A stretch of DNA of 64,000 bases from Anthoceros angustus. Its lineage: Eukaryota > Streptophyta > Anthocerotopsida > Anthocerotales > Anthocerotaceae. Positions within the stretch are counted from its first letter, which is position 1; each line of letters begins with the position of its first letter. Shown here one piece after another: positions 37,437-49,937 of the stretch. The position numbers were made by a program, and so were the translations under genes. A model generated the notes under the pieces. The model did not search any database. It saw only the letters and a list, made by a program, of their open reading frames with translations, and had not been told where the DNA came from. Where the stretch lies: contig MU008158.1 of assembly GCA_010909165.1 (NCBI GenBank), positions 1,265,478 through 1,329,477 on the forward strand. Direction: 5' to 3'.

Positions 37437-37892
37437 GTAGCTTGATTCACCGGAGTCCGGCCAGGCCTGATAAGAGTCTCGGTTCTTCGGAAGCAGGAAT
37501 TCCGAGGTGGCCCAATTTTCATAGGCGCGTGGGCCTGTCCCGTACGCAAAATCCCTGGGAGCTTGAGTCGATCATCCTCTGCTTGAGACGAGGTTGGCAG
37601 TTTCCTGTCTCGACCATCCTCCAAACCCCGGAGTTCGTATGGATCTAAATGTAGATCGTGCTCCTGCTCCTGCTGTGTATGTGCGCCCCAGGTTGTACAT
37701 ATGTATGTATGTACATGCAATATGTACATACATACATAGCTCCAAACCACGGCGCTTAGAGAGAGGTCGCTTTGTTCACTGCTACGAACGTCTCAAACGG
37801 AGAAGGGCGCGTTTCATTTACTTAGATGCCTGAAGTTCAGGGGTTCAGGGTTTAGGCCAGCAGGCGAGGCGTGATTGAAATCTGGGTCTTCC
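37437..37892. promoter_or_regulatory. Bidirectional promoter region between VPS33 and PORR gene 2
   Basis: Only 456 bp separate the two start codons, so the 5' UTRs and promoters must share this interval. It contains the perfect inverted repeat at 37701..37737. Initiation sites cannot be read from sequence. Confidence 0.6.
37701..37737. repeat. Perfect 16-bp inverted repeat with 5-bp loop
   Basis: The arm atgtatgtatgtacat is followed by gcaat and its exact reverse complement. The arms are alternating purine-pyrimidine steps, so the site could extrude a hairpin or cruciform. Confidence 0.9.
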
Positions 37893-39478
37893 ATGATCGC
37901 GCGGGCGTTGCTGCTGCAGTCGGTGAGGGAGGCGGGGCGTGACGCCCTGCAAAAATGCGTGGCTTTCACTGAAAGCGGAGGATGTTGGGCGGCCCTTCAG
38001 GTGCGAGGATTTGCCAAGAGGAGGTCGAAGAAGAGGCCCAAGCTGCACGGGCCCAGCACATGGCCCAAGGTAGACAGGGAGAAGTGGCACAAGGACCTGT
38101 CTCTGGACAATGTGGTGGAGAGGGACAAGAATGTGCAGTATGTGATCGCCATGAAGGACATTCTGGCCAGTATGCCGGGGATGCAGATGCCCGTGGCCCG
38201 GTTGGGGAGCTACAAGCGGTTTATCGGCACCGCTGGGGACAGGAACAGGCCGGCTGCTTGGCTGAACAAGTACCCCGATGTGTTCGAGGTGGGAGGGATG
38301 GCTTGGTTGCATTGCCTTGTAGCAGGAGTTGCTAATGCTGATTGACTGACGCTCATTTTGGTCTTGGCCGCCGATAGGTGCACGACAGAGGTACCACGGT
38401 TTCGTGGTTCACCTTCACGCCCGAGGCTCTTGGATGTGTGCAGAGGGAGAGGGAGTTCTGGGCCCAGAATGAGGGGCAGTTGGTGAACAAGTTGAGGAAG
38501 ATTCTGATGATGGCGCCTGGCAGGCGGCTTTCCCTGGATGTGTTTGCGCAGCTTAAGAGAGATCTTGGTCTGCCGGAGGACTTCAGGATCAACCTGGTGA
38601 TGAATCACCCGGACTATTTCCGCGTCGTGGAGTCCACATACGGGCCTGAATTGGAGCTCACGGAGTGGGACCCGGAATTGGCAGTGTCCGCTTTCGAGAC
38701 AATGCTGGCCGCCACGGCGGCTGCTGAGGAACAGAGTGCGGAATCCGGGGAGGATGTCACGACCAAGAAGCCTGAAAATTGGGTGAACTGGTCATCTTTC
38801 AGAAACAAGAGCAATCTGAAAAAGAAGCATGTGCAGGAGATTGTGGAGTTTCATCAGGCTCCTCTCGTCTCACCCTACTTCGACCGAGTGCATGAACTGG
38901 AGCCTCGGTCACTTGAGGCTGAGCGACATGCTGTAGCTGTGCTGCACGAGTTGCTGAGCCTCACACTGCGAAAGAGGGTGGTCATCGACCGTCTTGCTCA
39001 TTACAGAAAGCTCTTCCGTTACACCAAGCAAACTAGGTCCATTTTCATCCAACATCCTGAGATCTTCTACGTATCCTTGAAGAACTCCACTGAGACTGTC
39101 TTCTTACGAGACGCTTACAAGATGTCTGAGCTTGTGGAGGTGGATCCTTTCCTGGAAGCTCAGGCATGGGTAGGAACCATGATCGACAACGGACGGGTGG
39201 CCAAGAAGCTGGAAAAGGAACGGTTGAAGAGGGAACGGAGGCAGCTTGCCAAGGCAGGGGCACTGGAAGCAGGCGAAGGGTCTGTGGGCGATGAGTCTGT
39301 GAATCAGCAAACAGGGGCTCCAGATGCAGGAGCTGAGAGCTCGGATGAAGCTGACTCTGGACTGGAGGACGAGGAACCCTCTGATATGTCAGGAGATGAT
39401 GAAGACTTTGACAGTGAGAGCGATGTTGAAACCGAGGGAACAGAACGGAAGACTCTGTCTGGAATCCATGCCAAATGA
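37893..39478 (+). CDS. PORR-domain organelle RNA-binding protein 2 with acidic C-terminal tail
   Basis: Two exons, 37893..38288 and 38378..39478, phase 0, give 498 residues. The intron (89 nt) sits at the position equivalent to that in PORR gene 1. The PORR region runs from DREKWHKDLSLDNVVERDKN through GTTVSWFTFTPEA, ILMMAPGRRLSLDVFAQLKRDLGLPEDF and FFRNKSNL-like sequence to HAVAVLHELLSLTLRKR and HPEIFYVSLKNSTETVFLRDAYK. Such proteins assist group II intron splicing in mitochondria or plastids. The N-terminus, MIARALLLQSVREAGRDALQ, is a good transit-peptide candidate. After the domain come basic KLEKERLKRERR and an about 80-residue Glu/Asp/Ser-rich tail absent from gene 1. The ATG at 37893 was preferred to an upstream in-frame TTG. 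Confidence 0.9.
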
Positions 39479-39608
39479 ATTCATTCCATCGTTGAATCCA
39501 AAAAATCATGCATGACGGACGACTTTCGTCCTGTGGTTTGCACGAGGGTTAATGCTCTAAACAAAAACGATTCTCTGTAACCGTCTACATAATACAGAGG
39601 CCCACAGA

Positions 39609-42600
39609 TCAAGTGGTCAAAGCAGACGCGTGCTGTCGGTGTCTCAAAGTACTCGAAGGGGTCTCGATACCATTGCTGGCAGTACTTACGGTTGTGTTGG
39701 AGGAGTGCGCGGGCGTCAATCCTGCCGAATGCCCTCCCGGCTGTGCACGGTTGGTTTCAGCTTCGCCAGCTAATTGCTGCCCTTCTTCCGCAAGCTTCTT
39801 CAGAATCTTCATTAAGGTAGGCAGAAGCTTTGATGTCACGGAGATGATTCCCGGCAGCTGTCAAAGATGAAAAGGGGCCCATCAGCATCCTGGAAGCCAA
39901 ACTGAGACAGAGGAACGTAAGGCCTCCGTTTCAACAAGATTGCAAAGCACTGGGGCAGTGGACTTTCTTACGGACCAAGCCAGCTTCAAATTCTCTGGCA
40001 ATGTCAAGTTGAACCCACACAGCTTTCCCAAAGAGATACGAAATGAAAATTATCCCGAGGTATAAGGGATTTCTGCGCAACAGCAATAGCGTCTCAATAC
40101 TGTCCAGTTTGTGAAGTTAGCACCCTTCATGACTGAATAAGAAGTCAGCAATTACCTGAGTAGAGTCATGAACTCATTAAACCCAAGAATGATCATTGCC
40201 AGGATAGCCCACATAGGAGGGAGTGATGTCCTGTTCCTCTGCTTACTTGCCTCCTAAAGTTGAAACAGATATAAAGTGAGATGCCAAAACTTTGAACCCG
40301 AAGTCAAACATAAAAATTTCAGGACACCTTATCCTAACCGACCTGTGCCAGTACGGCCTGACTGATTGCATACTGAGTATCGCTTTTGAATTGCCTCCAC
40401 AGAGCTTTACATTGTACGGGGGAGATCAGGGTATTTTCAGCAGAAATCTACGACACGGTTGAACAGACGTCAGAACAAACAACAAAATGCATTTATGCAG
40501 CATCGACTTTAATTCACAAAGGATACAGGTTACGTCAGGTACCCCCTCCCATGTGCTCGCAGCCAAGACATTCGATACTTCAAAATCAGGGGGTGCCCTA
40601 CTGCCACTTAGGCTTGCTTCTGAGCTATCGCCAAGCAGTGTGTACAATGCAGCCTCAACCTCATCCACACCCTCCTCCAAGCGGAGTGCCGCCAGCACAG
40701 AAAGCAACTTCAAAGCCTGAAGGCAATTGGCAGCAGTCAGCAACAATGCAACGTACCTACGCCATGTGCGTAGATCCTTACGGACAAACTGGGGAGATGT
40801 TCAGAAAGCCCACTTACAGCCAAACGAGCCTCCCTGGTAATCGCTTTAACATCATCTTCAGCTGACCAGACCCTTGGAATAGAATCGGCATCTTGGCTGA
40901 AAATGTGGTTGAATCTACAAACCAGAAGCCTCGCATATCATGGAGAATTCACAAGCAGAACAAGGTCGCTGACTCAACTGTGCTGATCATGACATGACGC
41001 AATTTCGGTTATGAAAATACCTGTAATTCATCTGTGCCAGTGCATTTCCTGCTTCTTCTTTTGCTTTTCTCTTCACAGTGTTTGTGGCGAAATCTTTCAG
41101 ATCAGCAATTATCCTGAATTCTTCATCCTTGTCCATCTCAAACCCAGTTAGGGCAGCACTCAAGTCTCTCGCAGCATTGTCCGTCTGTTGTGCGAGTAGC
41201 GTCCTTATGGAGGGCCAAGCGTCTGGACTGCCAGCTTGCAGAAGCGATCCAATTGGAATGACTAAAACCTGATCAAGATGCTTCTGCAAAAAAGACCACA
41301 AGCCAAGCAAACAGTTGATATCCACCTACTCGCTGGCAACATCATGTCCCTGCTGCCCATATAGGCAACAATGATTCATACCTGAGCGCCAGAGATCAGC
41401 TCTGCAAGCTTCTCTGACCGTACTGAAGCAGCATGGCCCTCCAGATCCGCCCGCAACTGTTCCCTTGTTTTGGATAACTTGAAACTCCCTTCGACCTTCT
41501 GCCACCCTGTTCTCCTTATGAGGGCATCTGCATCCAGCGTCACCCATCAACAAAAACGAGAAGATAAGCACTATGACACAGAAAAGTGGCCCCAAAGCGT
41601 GATATTGCACACCTCATACCTGCAGAGCCTCTTTCAAAATCGGCCATGGCATCAGCTGCACAGCCCCGGACTGATGCTGCAAAATGCTGAGTCCCATCTG
41701 GTTGAGCCACTGCAGCCGCTAGGTCCTGCTTAAATCTACTAAAAGCTTTACCCCTGTGATGTCCCACAAGAGCTTTTTGTGCAGGCTGGAACATCTGGAA
41801 GGACGGTGTGTACAACCCGACAAACAACTCAGATGAAGGCCAAAATAAACATACATCGGCCAGAACATCATACATTCACCCCTATTTACTCTCCAAAATG
41901 AGGAGTACTTGCTTACATCTAAGATATGCGACAAAAGCTCATGGCGCTTCGCACATCTCACACTTTCCTCGAAATGAGCAGCTTCCTGATCATACCTGCA
42001 TAGAAGAGGCCTGCTTGAGAGTTTCCTACAATCTACAGATTACATTGCAAGGCCAAACTAGATATATACCCTGTTATCTGGTCGACAAGAAGCTTAGTTG
42101 CCTTGTCCCCAAAACCCGAAACAGGGCCTTGCATGGAATTTTCATACAAGTCCAGCCATTCCTACAGCAAACCAAAGTTCATTCCATTAAAAGAGTCCTT
42201 GAAACTCCAAAAACTTGCAGAATTCTTCGAAAACAAGGATTGCTACCTGATCTGCACCTAATTTTGCAATCTTCTCAGCAGCTATGGCGTCACATCGAAC
42301 AGTTGCAACCATCACCTGCAATTCACAACATCCATGTGTGTTGAATAACCTATGCATTCGCAAAAAGCATCCGCTACTGAGGTACTCAATGGATGGAATT
42401 TATCTCCAGGGGCATATATCAAACAGTGAGGATAATACTGAAGTACAACTCCGAACCTTATGTGTTGGCAGGTCTAGATCTTTGTTCTCCTTCACAACTC
42501 TCCAGATAGCCTGAGTACTGACCGAGAAACCTGTTCCTGGCACCACCCCCTGCCGGTCACCCGCCAAACCCCCTGGCGCTATCGAGTTGAAGAATCTCTG

Positions 42601-44380
42601 ACGGAGCTGGGCCACCTGAAACAAACATACACAAGCAAATCAGACAGCCATCGCTCACACATGAGATCAGGTGTTTTCTTGAATATACAGAGCTTACTTC
42701 TGCCTTAAATTGCTCTTCTTTGTCCTCATAATTTGAAAGCGCTGTCACTTCAATCTGGTCAACCAGAAATGCATGGCAGTATAAAGGCAACCACATACCT
42801 CAAAGGGAAGAAAACCCAAAAAGTACAACCTCTTTACACAACTACACAATATGGCATACATTGAAGAACTCAGTCAAAGGGGTCTCACGGTGCATCTCAG
42901 GTTTAGGAACGCTGTCCCAAATCTGCAAGTTCGAAAGAAACAGACGTGATTAGACATGAGAGGCACCTTCTTGGGCGATAATTGTGTGCTGGTATACCAC
43001 TCTGTCTGAGGACCACGTACCTTTTGAACTTCCACCCGAATGCTACTGTCCAATACCTCCAAGGGGGTCTGGATGATCAGCAACCAGATAATGAGATGGA
43101 AAAGCTACAACATGACAATTGAACACAACATGATCTTGCGATGATTGCTTACTTTGGTCTTGTCACGAATCACAAACAGCAAGGTCGTCTTCCTAGGGGT
43201 AAAAAGGCGCATCATGACCTAGATTGTGGCATAGAATATCAGAAAAGTAGTCCACACATATATTCCAACACTCCGAGCTGACATAGTTAACAGGGATCCC
43301 CTTACCTGGAAGACCGTCTTCAACAACGGTTTGTTTGCTGCATGTTCTCGACCAATGTCATGGCACCACCTATCAAATTTTGTTCAACCACCAATTGCCA
43401 GCCTTATCAAGTGATGCATAACTCAGGCTAATGCCACAAATTGGTCAATAAGGACATTCAGATGTATCGAAAGTAGATAGAGGGAGAATGCTTACATGTT
43501 TATCAGCACAACGTCCGAAACAGCAAGTGCAAAAAGTGAACTTTGCTTCTCAAAAGCAGTATCATCCTGAGACAACGTCAAACCACATCAAAGCTGTGCT
43601 GTAACAAGAAGCCCCCAGACACAAGCAGCTGTTCCATATTCAAACTTCCACTGACAACTTCGATAAGACGCCGCTGAATAGTTCCTAGGCCCCTAGAATT
43701 GACAGTACGATAAGTTGAAGAGGAGAAAATCGACGATGGTGCAGTGCACGCCTCTGCCAGGAGCAATACCTCGCCTCGTTCTGTTCCATCTGTGCCTTCC
43801 AAATCCATGATGAGCGTGCAAGGATCAATACCGGATGCTCTTGCCAGCCACACACCCTGAGTGGTCTGGCTTCTGCAAACCCACGAGTTTGTGTGAACCG
43901 AGAGAGGAAGAAAAAGCTGCAGGCAGAAAGGGCCAGGGTCCAGTACAAACCTCCCACTCAGTGCATTCATTTCGGTGAACCGAGTGCTGAACAGATGATT
44001 CAACAGGGTGCTCTTACCTGCACAGCAGAAACAACGACATCAAATCACCACTTCGGAAACCTTCTGACAGCACCGCAATCTTCCCTGTTTGTCCGAATCA
44101 CGAAATCGATCCAGCCAAACAGGCAAGATTCTACTGCTCCGCAGCCACCAGCCGAATCAGAGCACAAAATTTCGAAGATCAACGACAGTCTGCCCCAGCA
44201 CTCCAGTAAGCAGGCAATCCAACACAGGAATGATGCCCTACCGCTGCTCTGCGGTCCCATAATGGACACGACAGCGTAGGAAAGACCGCAGCTGGAGAGA
44301 TCCACTGCCTTGATGAAGGCGTCCAGGCCCGGGCCATTGAAGGCCCCCTCGCTGTCAATGAGCTGCAGCACCCCCGCCAT
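39609..44380 (-). CDS. ROOT HAIR DEFECTIVE 3/Sey1-type ER membrane-fusion GTPase
   Basis: A long multi-exon gene; exon 1 is 44242..44380 and exon 2 is 43951..44017. Exons joined in frame give the P-loop GPQSSGKST across the first intron, then TEMNALSGR and the switch-2 block [13 protein letters not shown]. They continue through [16 protein letters not shown]-type sequence, [21 protein letters not shown] with the RD base-recognition motif, and [20 protein letters not shown]. The helical middle domain follows. Near the C-terminus, segments at about 40255..39970 give two hydrophobic hairpin helices, including [16 protein letters not shown] and [18 protein letters not shown] cytosolic tail starts [18 protein letters not shown]. 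This is the atlastin-like dynamin superfamily GTPase that fuses ER tubules. The start is the ATG at 44380 preceding the conserved VLQLID block. Confidence 0.92.
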
Positions 44381-44785
44381 AGCCCAAGTGTTGGATGCAG
44401 CTCTCAGCGCAGCAGCCGCATAAGGGTACAAGGCACCTTGATCGCCTGGTTGTGCTGGCAATTCTGTGTCTCGACACTCTGCAGCACCAATCCAAGTACT
44501 ACGTCAAACAGCCGAGCCCATGCATACAGAGCTCGGATTTTTTGAAGTGGCCTTAGTAGCTGCCAGCTTTGGCCTGACCCAGTTGTTATATATATGAGAA
44601 TCGATATGAATCGCGACTCTTATCAGGACGCATGTTGCTCCGTAACATATTTGGTTTTGGCGTAAAAATGCTACGTAAACCTCGTAAACGACCCACCCAC
44701 AGTCCGCCTGTTTACATAGCTCATGAACGGGCCGCGTTGTCCATAGCTGCAGGCCAGGCCAGGCCGTGAAGCACGCCTTGCAAAC
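44381..44785. promoter_or_regulatory. Bidirectional promoter region between RHD3/Sey1-type gene and NOP53
   Basis: The two start codons face away from each other across 405 bp. The sequence is mixed composition with a TATATATA-like element near 44588. Which gene, if either, uses that element is unknown. Confidence 0.55.
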
Positions 44786-47192
44786 ATGGGGAAGGTGAAG
44801 ACGGCGTTGAAGAAGAGCACGGAGGAAGATCTGGATCGCTTTCTCGTCGATAGGGCTGAAGCAGATCGAGAGGGCGGGGCGGCTCAGGCCGCGGGCCCGC
44901 TTTTTTTCGCCGACAAGAGCCGAGGTGTGAAGATGCAGGATTCATGTTTTGTTTGACGTTGTGTGGGAAGCAGCCATGCGTTCTTCGTAGAGAGGTGGAG
45001 AGGTAGAAGTGGAGTGACGGTGGCTCATGGTTCATGGTGACTGTGTGCCGGAGCAGATGTTTCGCTGGCGAGAAAAGTTCATGAACGTCGCAATAAGGTG
45101 CTGCATAGTGACAGCATACTGGAGAGGAAGTCTCTGATGCCTCCTGTTCATAACTCGAAGAAAAGTCATAAGAAATCGAAAGAGAAGGATCAGGCCAAGC
45201 CTCCAGGAAAACCGACCGCAAGTGTGCCAGTTCCTGCGACTAGGGTAAGTTAAGTGTTTGCTGAGTAGTCTCCGGGACTGATTGTAAGAGGGACTGGTTG
45301 TGGAGCTTGACAGTGAGGGGTGTTTCTCTGCAGAAGCGGCAGGACCCTGTGCACGACATGTGGGGCAGTGAAGAAAAGAAGCAGAGAAAACGGATGCCTG
45401 AGGCAATTGCTCCTGCAGTTGAAGTAGATGCTCCTGGGTGTTCATACAACCCCACCTTTGATGACCATCAGGTACTTGCTCCGAGCTCCAAGTATGGTAG
45501 GGTGAGATCTCGGTGTGCATTGCAGCATTTGCAGTTGGTATATTCACGTTGAAGTTTTTATTGTTAAGTCATGTGGACTTTGTCGACAGGAGGTCCTTGG
45601 GCTTGCTGTAGCACAAGAGATGCGCAAGGTCTACCAGAGGGTTCTACAGCCAGAGGCAGTACCTCGAACTGTTGAGGGACCCATGGTGTCAGAGGAGGAG
45701 GTATTGCTTGCCTTATGCTACAGACCCACTGCTTGTACCAGGCTATAACCACTATTGCTTGCACTTAAAGATCAGGGTATCACCTGACGCAGTTGGAATG
45801 TAGCATGATTGCTGACATTTTTTGTGTCTTTCTTGAGGCAATTCTCATTACAGGACGTTAAATTCTTGTGCTTGTCCGTGGCTTGATTGTTAATTGTTTG
45901 CTGCTGGTTGCACTTTATCAACTGTGCATTTGTTATTCAATGTTTGCTGCTGGGTACATTTTTATTAATTGGTGGTGAAAAAATCAATCTTGAAGCAGAT
46001 TATCTAATTCATGGCGGTTGCTGTCAGGCACTGTTTCTTGATGTAGATCTTGATGAAGATGACGAGGAGTCAGACGATGATGTGGGACAAGCTGGCTCTA
46101 GGTATTTGATCCGTTACTCTTCATCCAAACTTTGCTGTTGAATGTGTCTGTGAATGACAAACATTCATTTCAGTTTATCTGTTTTGATAAACTTGTGAGG
46201 GACCAAGAAACTCACTTTCAAAGGAAACTGGTGGTACAAACATAATTTGGGTATCCTTGAACTGTTAAACTTTTGTGCAGGGTGGTGAAGGCTAAGAAAT
46301 TGACTCGGGTGGACTTGAACAAAAAGAAGAGAAGAAGAGAAGCCTTAAAGGTCGAAGCAGAGAAGCAGCATCAGAAGAAGATTCGAAAAGATATAGCCAG
46401 GTACACTTCAAGTGGCAAAGCATGGGCCTGGTGTACTACTATTATGTGTCTTTTAAATGAGAGAAATTGCCAAACTGCAGGGTGCCAGAGATGCTGGAAG
46501 AATTAGAGACCCAAGATGAAGTTAAAGAGAGGCACAGGATAAGGCGCATTGTCTCTAGGGAGGAAAGGAGAGCGCAGGGTCCCCCGCCTCTGGGCAGGCA
46601 CAAGTATGTACATGTTTCGAATTGTTTGTTCGTTTTGGTGGTCAGTGTGCTGCGACTTTTTAGCGGTAACTGTAAGATGGCTCGTGCTGTTCATGTAGGT
46701 TCGTGCCAGACCCTGTGCAAGTACTTACAACAGAGGAGGTGTCAGGGTCTTTGCGGAAGCTGAAGGTTATCTGTTTGGCACCTTTGTTAATGCCTTGCAC
46801 GTGTGTGTATGCCTTGGTAGCAAATGCACTCCTGGAGACTTTCAAGGAGCTTGGTTTCTAGTCTGCCTACTGTCTAAGACTACAGGTCTCTGACTTCTGA
46901 GATAACCTTCCTGTGATCCAATGACAGGCCTGCTACACCCTTACTCGAGAAAGGTTCAAAAGCTGGCAACGGCGCGGACTTATGGAGGCCCGGGCTCCCA
47001 GTAGGTACGGCAGCGGATCATTGTGGATCTGCCTTCTCACGTGAAATTGACCTTGTTCAAATATGACATGTACATAGGTGGAATGCGTTTGCCTCCGGGC
47101 TGTTTCAGTGTGCCGGTTCCTTTTCATAAAAATAAATATTAATGTTGGATCTCATCCTGTTGCCTTGCAGGAAGAAGAAAAGGCGACCTTGA
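44786..47192 (+). CDS. NOP53: NOP53 (GLTSCR2-like) 60S ribosome biogenesis factor
   Basis: Ten exons, all junctions in frame: 44786..44924, 45057..45244, 45334..45471, 45590..45700, 46028..46101, 46281..46400, 46481..46603, 46699..46765, 46928..47004, 47171..47192; 352 residues. The N-terminal DLDRFLVDRAEADREGG, SLARKVHERRNKVLHSDSIL, the acidic patch DVDLDEDDEESDDD, the basic KKLTRVDLNKKKRRREA segment, the SGSLRKLK block and RERFKSWQRRGLMEARAP follow the order of Nop53 proteins. The last four residues before a proline are arginine/lysine only. Nop53 binds the pre-60S particle in the nucleolus and recruits the exosome for 5.8S maturation. Exon 10 encodes only seven codons. It is divergently paired with the RHD3/Sey1-type gene. 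Confidence 0.9.
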
Positions 47193-48368
47193 TTCGCTCA
47201 ACCCGTGGGGGAGTACGAGGAGCCTCAGCGGGAGGAGGACTGTTAGAACCGGCAGCAGAGTCCACCCAGGCTATGTTTGCCAGACAACCCTTGGAAATGT
47301 AAGCACGTGCTGATCACTCTAGACTCGAGCAAATGCTTGATGGATGGAACAAGCTAATAGGGGGTAGTTCTGGATGCGTGCCAAAATCCCAGATGCTGTT
47401 CCACCTTGTGGCTTTTCGCCAACGGGTCCCCTGGGACGGTGGTTGTCTTAATTCCTGCCGTGATTTTATCATCGTACGATCGACATTAGGTAGTAAAGTT
47501 GGTTCCGTGAAGGTCCATCGATCTCTCGTCTTCGGTCCGTTGGCTGTGCAGAGGGTTGATGTCCGCTAGTGAATGGCAAGACCTGTGACTCAGTCGTTCT
47601 GCGTCGAGCAGCATGCGGTGGCCAGTGGATGCGTCCTTGACAGTCTCTCGTACTTCTGTCCTGCTCCGACGAAATGTCCAGTTGTCGAGTTGCCATGTCT
47701 GAGACAAAGGTGTGAAACTTAAGGCGGCAGATCGAAAATATTGGAAGAGAAGAGTCTTAGCCCAAAAATCCGGAGTCTAGGGCTGGGTAACCGTAGGGTG
47801 GATCTGCTCCGCTATGAAGCGAGCATTATTCTTATGTTCTAAGATAGGGTGTTTCTAGGTAATGGCTTGGCGGAAACTCTGTTCGTGTACCGGGCTGAGA
47901 GCCCAGTCGCTCACGCATGAATTTATGAAGTGAAGTCTAGAAGAAGAAGAAGAATAATTTTATTTAAGTCCACTAAGGATGGATTTCCATCATGGCATTT
48001 GGTACTTAACAACTTGTACCATGGTGTGCCTAAGCTACTTCCACCAAGGGCATCCATTTCCTTTAGGCACCCCTTTAAGTACTGATCTAAGCGCAGGATG
48101 CTTAATCACAACGTTCTTATAGACGTGTGTCCATTGAGCTAAGCTATTTGGACACATCTAGGTTGGTGGTCATTGCCGGCTTGATGAGAAAAAAGGGAAA
48201 AAAAAAAAGGAAATTGAATATCATATATTATTAATTAAAAATATTTCAATGTTCTAAATGAATAGGGAGATATTTTATACAGGTGAAAAATGATGGGAAG
48301 AGCCCATCCAGGAGGGGACAACCAAAGGGGGCCCCGAGGGTTGGGGTGGAAAGGAGCAAGTAAGCTCC
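47193..48368. other. NOP53 3' flank and a dispersed-repeat fragment
   Basis: No gene seen. The NOP53 3' UTR occupies the first part. Bases 48001..48165 resemble the interior of the inverted-repeat element at 19.9-20.1 kb. An A-rich run and AT-rich DNA precede the LINE relic. Confidence 0.55.
48001..48165. repeat. Fragment related to the interior of the 19.75-kb inverted-repeat element
   Basis: Shared landmarks with 19918..20095 are ttaacaacttg.accatggtg, aggcaccc, and ctaagcgcaggatgcttaat in the same order. No inverted arms were found here, so it is a truncated or rearranged copy. Confidence 0.75.
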
Positions 48369-49887
48369 CTACCTAAAGTCACCTACTGCACCCACAATGT
48401 CATAAATGGCCTGCAAATGGCCTGCAAATGGCCTGCAAACCATGGAGGTAGAGGAAGATGCGTCACCTACTATCGCCGCCTTCTGGAGGATCGCTGTTGA
48501 GACCGCCCGTTGAAGGGCAATTGAAACCCGCTGTCGGAAGTATGGTGTGATCGAGACGGACAGCCCCGCACTGTGCCTGCGTGCATGGTAAGCTTTGGCA
48601 CATGACTTGACAAATTTGTCAAAGTCCTCAGCCATTGCTCCATACGTTTCTAGTGCAAGCGGAATAAAGAGGTGGCCCGCTTACATCCTGCTATATTTGC
48701 GAACCTTGAGAGCCGCTACTCCGGCAGCCCAACCTGGACGGTTAGTGATGACCTGAGCGGAGATGGTGTCACGTGTAGGATCAGTAACCAGCACAACTAC
48801 CATCGAAACCTGGTCGTCACGGACAAGGTATAGGTCAGCCCTGATTGAACGACCTGTACGAAGAGTATACCCCCGCTCCCTCCGGGCCATGTAGCCACGT
48901 TCGCGAGTGATGGCGAACATGACATCGTGGATAGCGTCGTGGGTGGCAATTCGATGACCCCCATGGGGACAACAAGCAAGGTGTACCCCAGAATCATCGA
49001 GGGCAAAGCCGCACTCGCAAGTAAGGAGCGAAGAAGCCATGGGCTGAAGCAGGCCAAGACGGAATCGCATCGCAGTAGTGAAGGTGGTTGGTGCGATGTG
49101 AAAACCCCGTATGCATGGGCGAGCTAGTAGCCAAGCACCTAGTACGCCCTTCCCAGAACAAGAGCTGAGCCGTGCTCTTGTGGACCTGGGGATTTAGGGG
49201 TCCAGGAGGACAAACTGGAAAGCATAGCCGAGCTACTTCTCAAGCAGGGATGCTTGCAACCTCCTGAAACCATCAGTGATAAATGTCGAGAACGGAGGGA
49301 AGTCCTTCCGAGCATCCACTGATAACATGTCTCTGGCCTGCCTCAAGGACGTTTGGAGAGAGAAGGTTCCCTCCGCCTCACCTCATACGAGATCCTCCAG
49401 AAAGGGCCTATCATGGAGGATGAAGCGAGAAGCCAAAGCAGGGGCAGAGAGGGCCCAACTGCCCAAGAAAGCCGCCGGGGAAGAGACCTCCAGTGAGAGC
49501 AGACCTGTGCCACCAAATTGCACAGGCAGGGACGCTTGCTAGCGGGCCACATCGCCCACAGGGCACTCAAAAGCCCCTGAGCCCAAGATGTCTCCAAGAG
49601 TATCCATAATCTTCCTATCAAACTCCTGCACCCGGAACAAAAGGACCGGAGACGGAGGCAGCATACGGATGAGGTAACCAGGGCGCCTAGCAAAACACGA
49701 GGAAAGAATTCCAAAGGCCACATGTGCATCCTCCAGCAAAAGGAGGTCCTCAACATGGGAGAGGTCCTCTATGAGAGCCTGGTCCAAGAAGCTCCCGATG
49801 AAGTCAGGGGAACTGAAGGGGACCCTAGAATCTGCAGTCCCAAAGCCGGAGCAATCTCCCCAACAGGAAATTGCAAAGTAGGCAGGA

Positions 49888-49937
49888 TCCCTGTCATGCC
49901 GTGTGATACTAATCCCTGTCATGCCGTGTGATACTAA
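49888..49937. repeat. 25-bp tandem duplication at the solo LTR left end
   Basis: Two identical copies of a 25-bp unit containing cctgtcatgccgtgtgata lie head to tail, spanning the LTR boundary. Confidence 0.8.

Noticed and set aside
37166-37750. 194-codon minus-strand frame covering the VPS33 5' region
   Set aside because: It overlaps VPS33 exons 1-2 and intron in a different frame; the spliced VPS33 model matches the family start far better.
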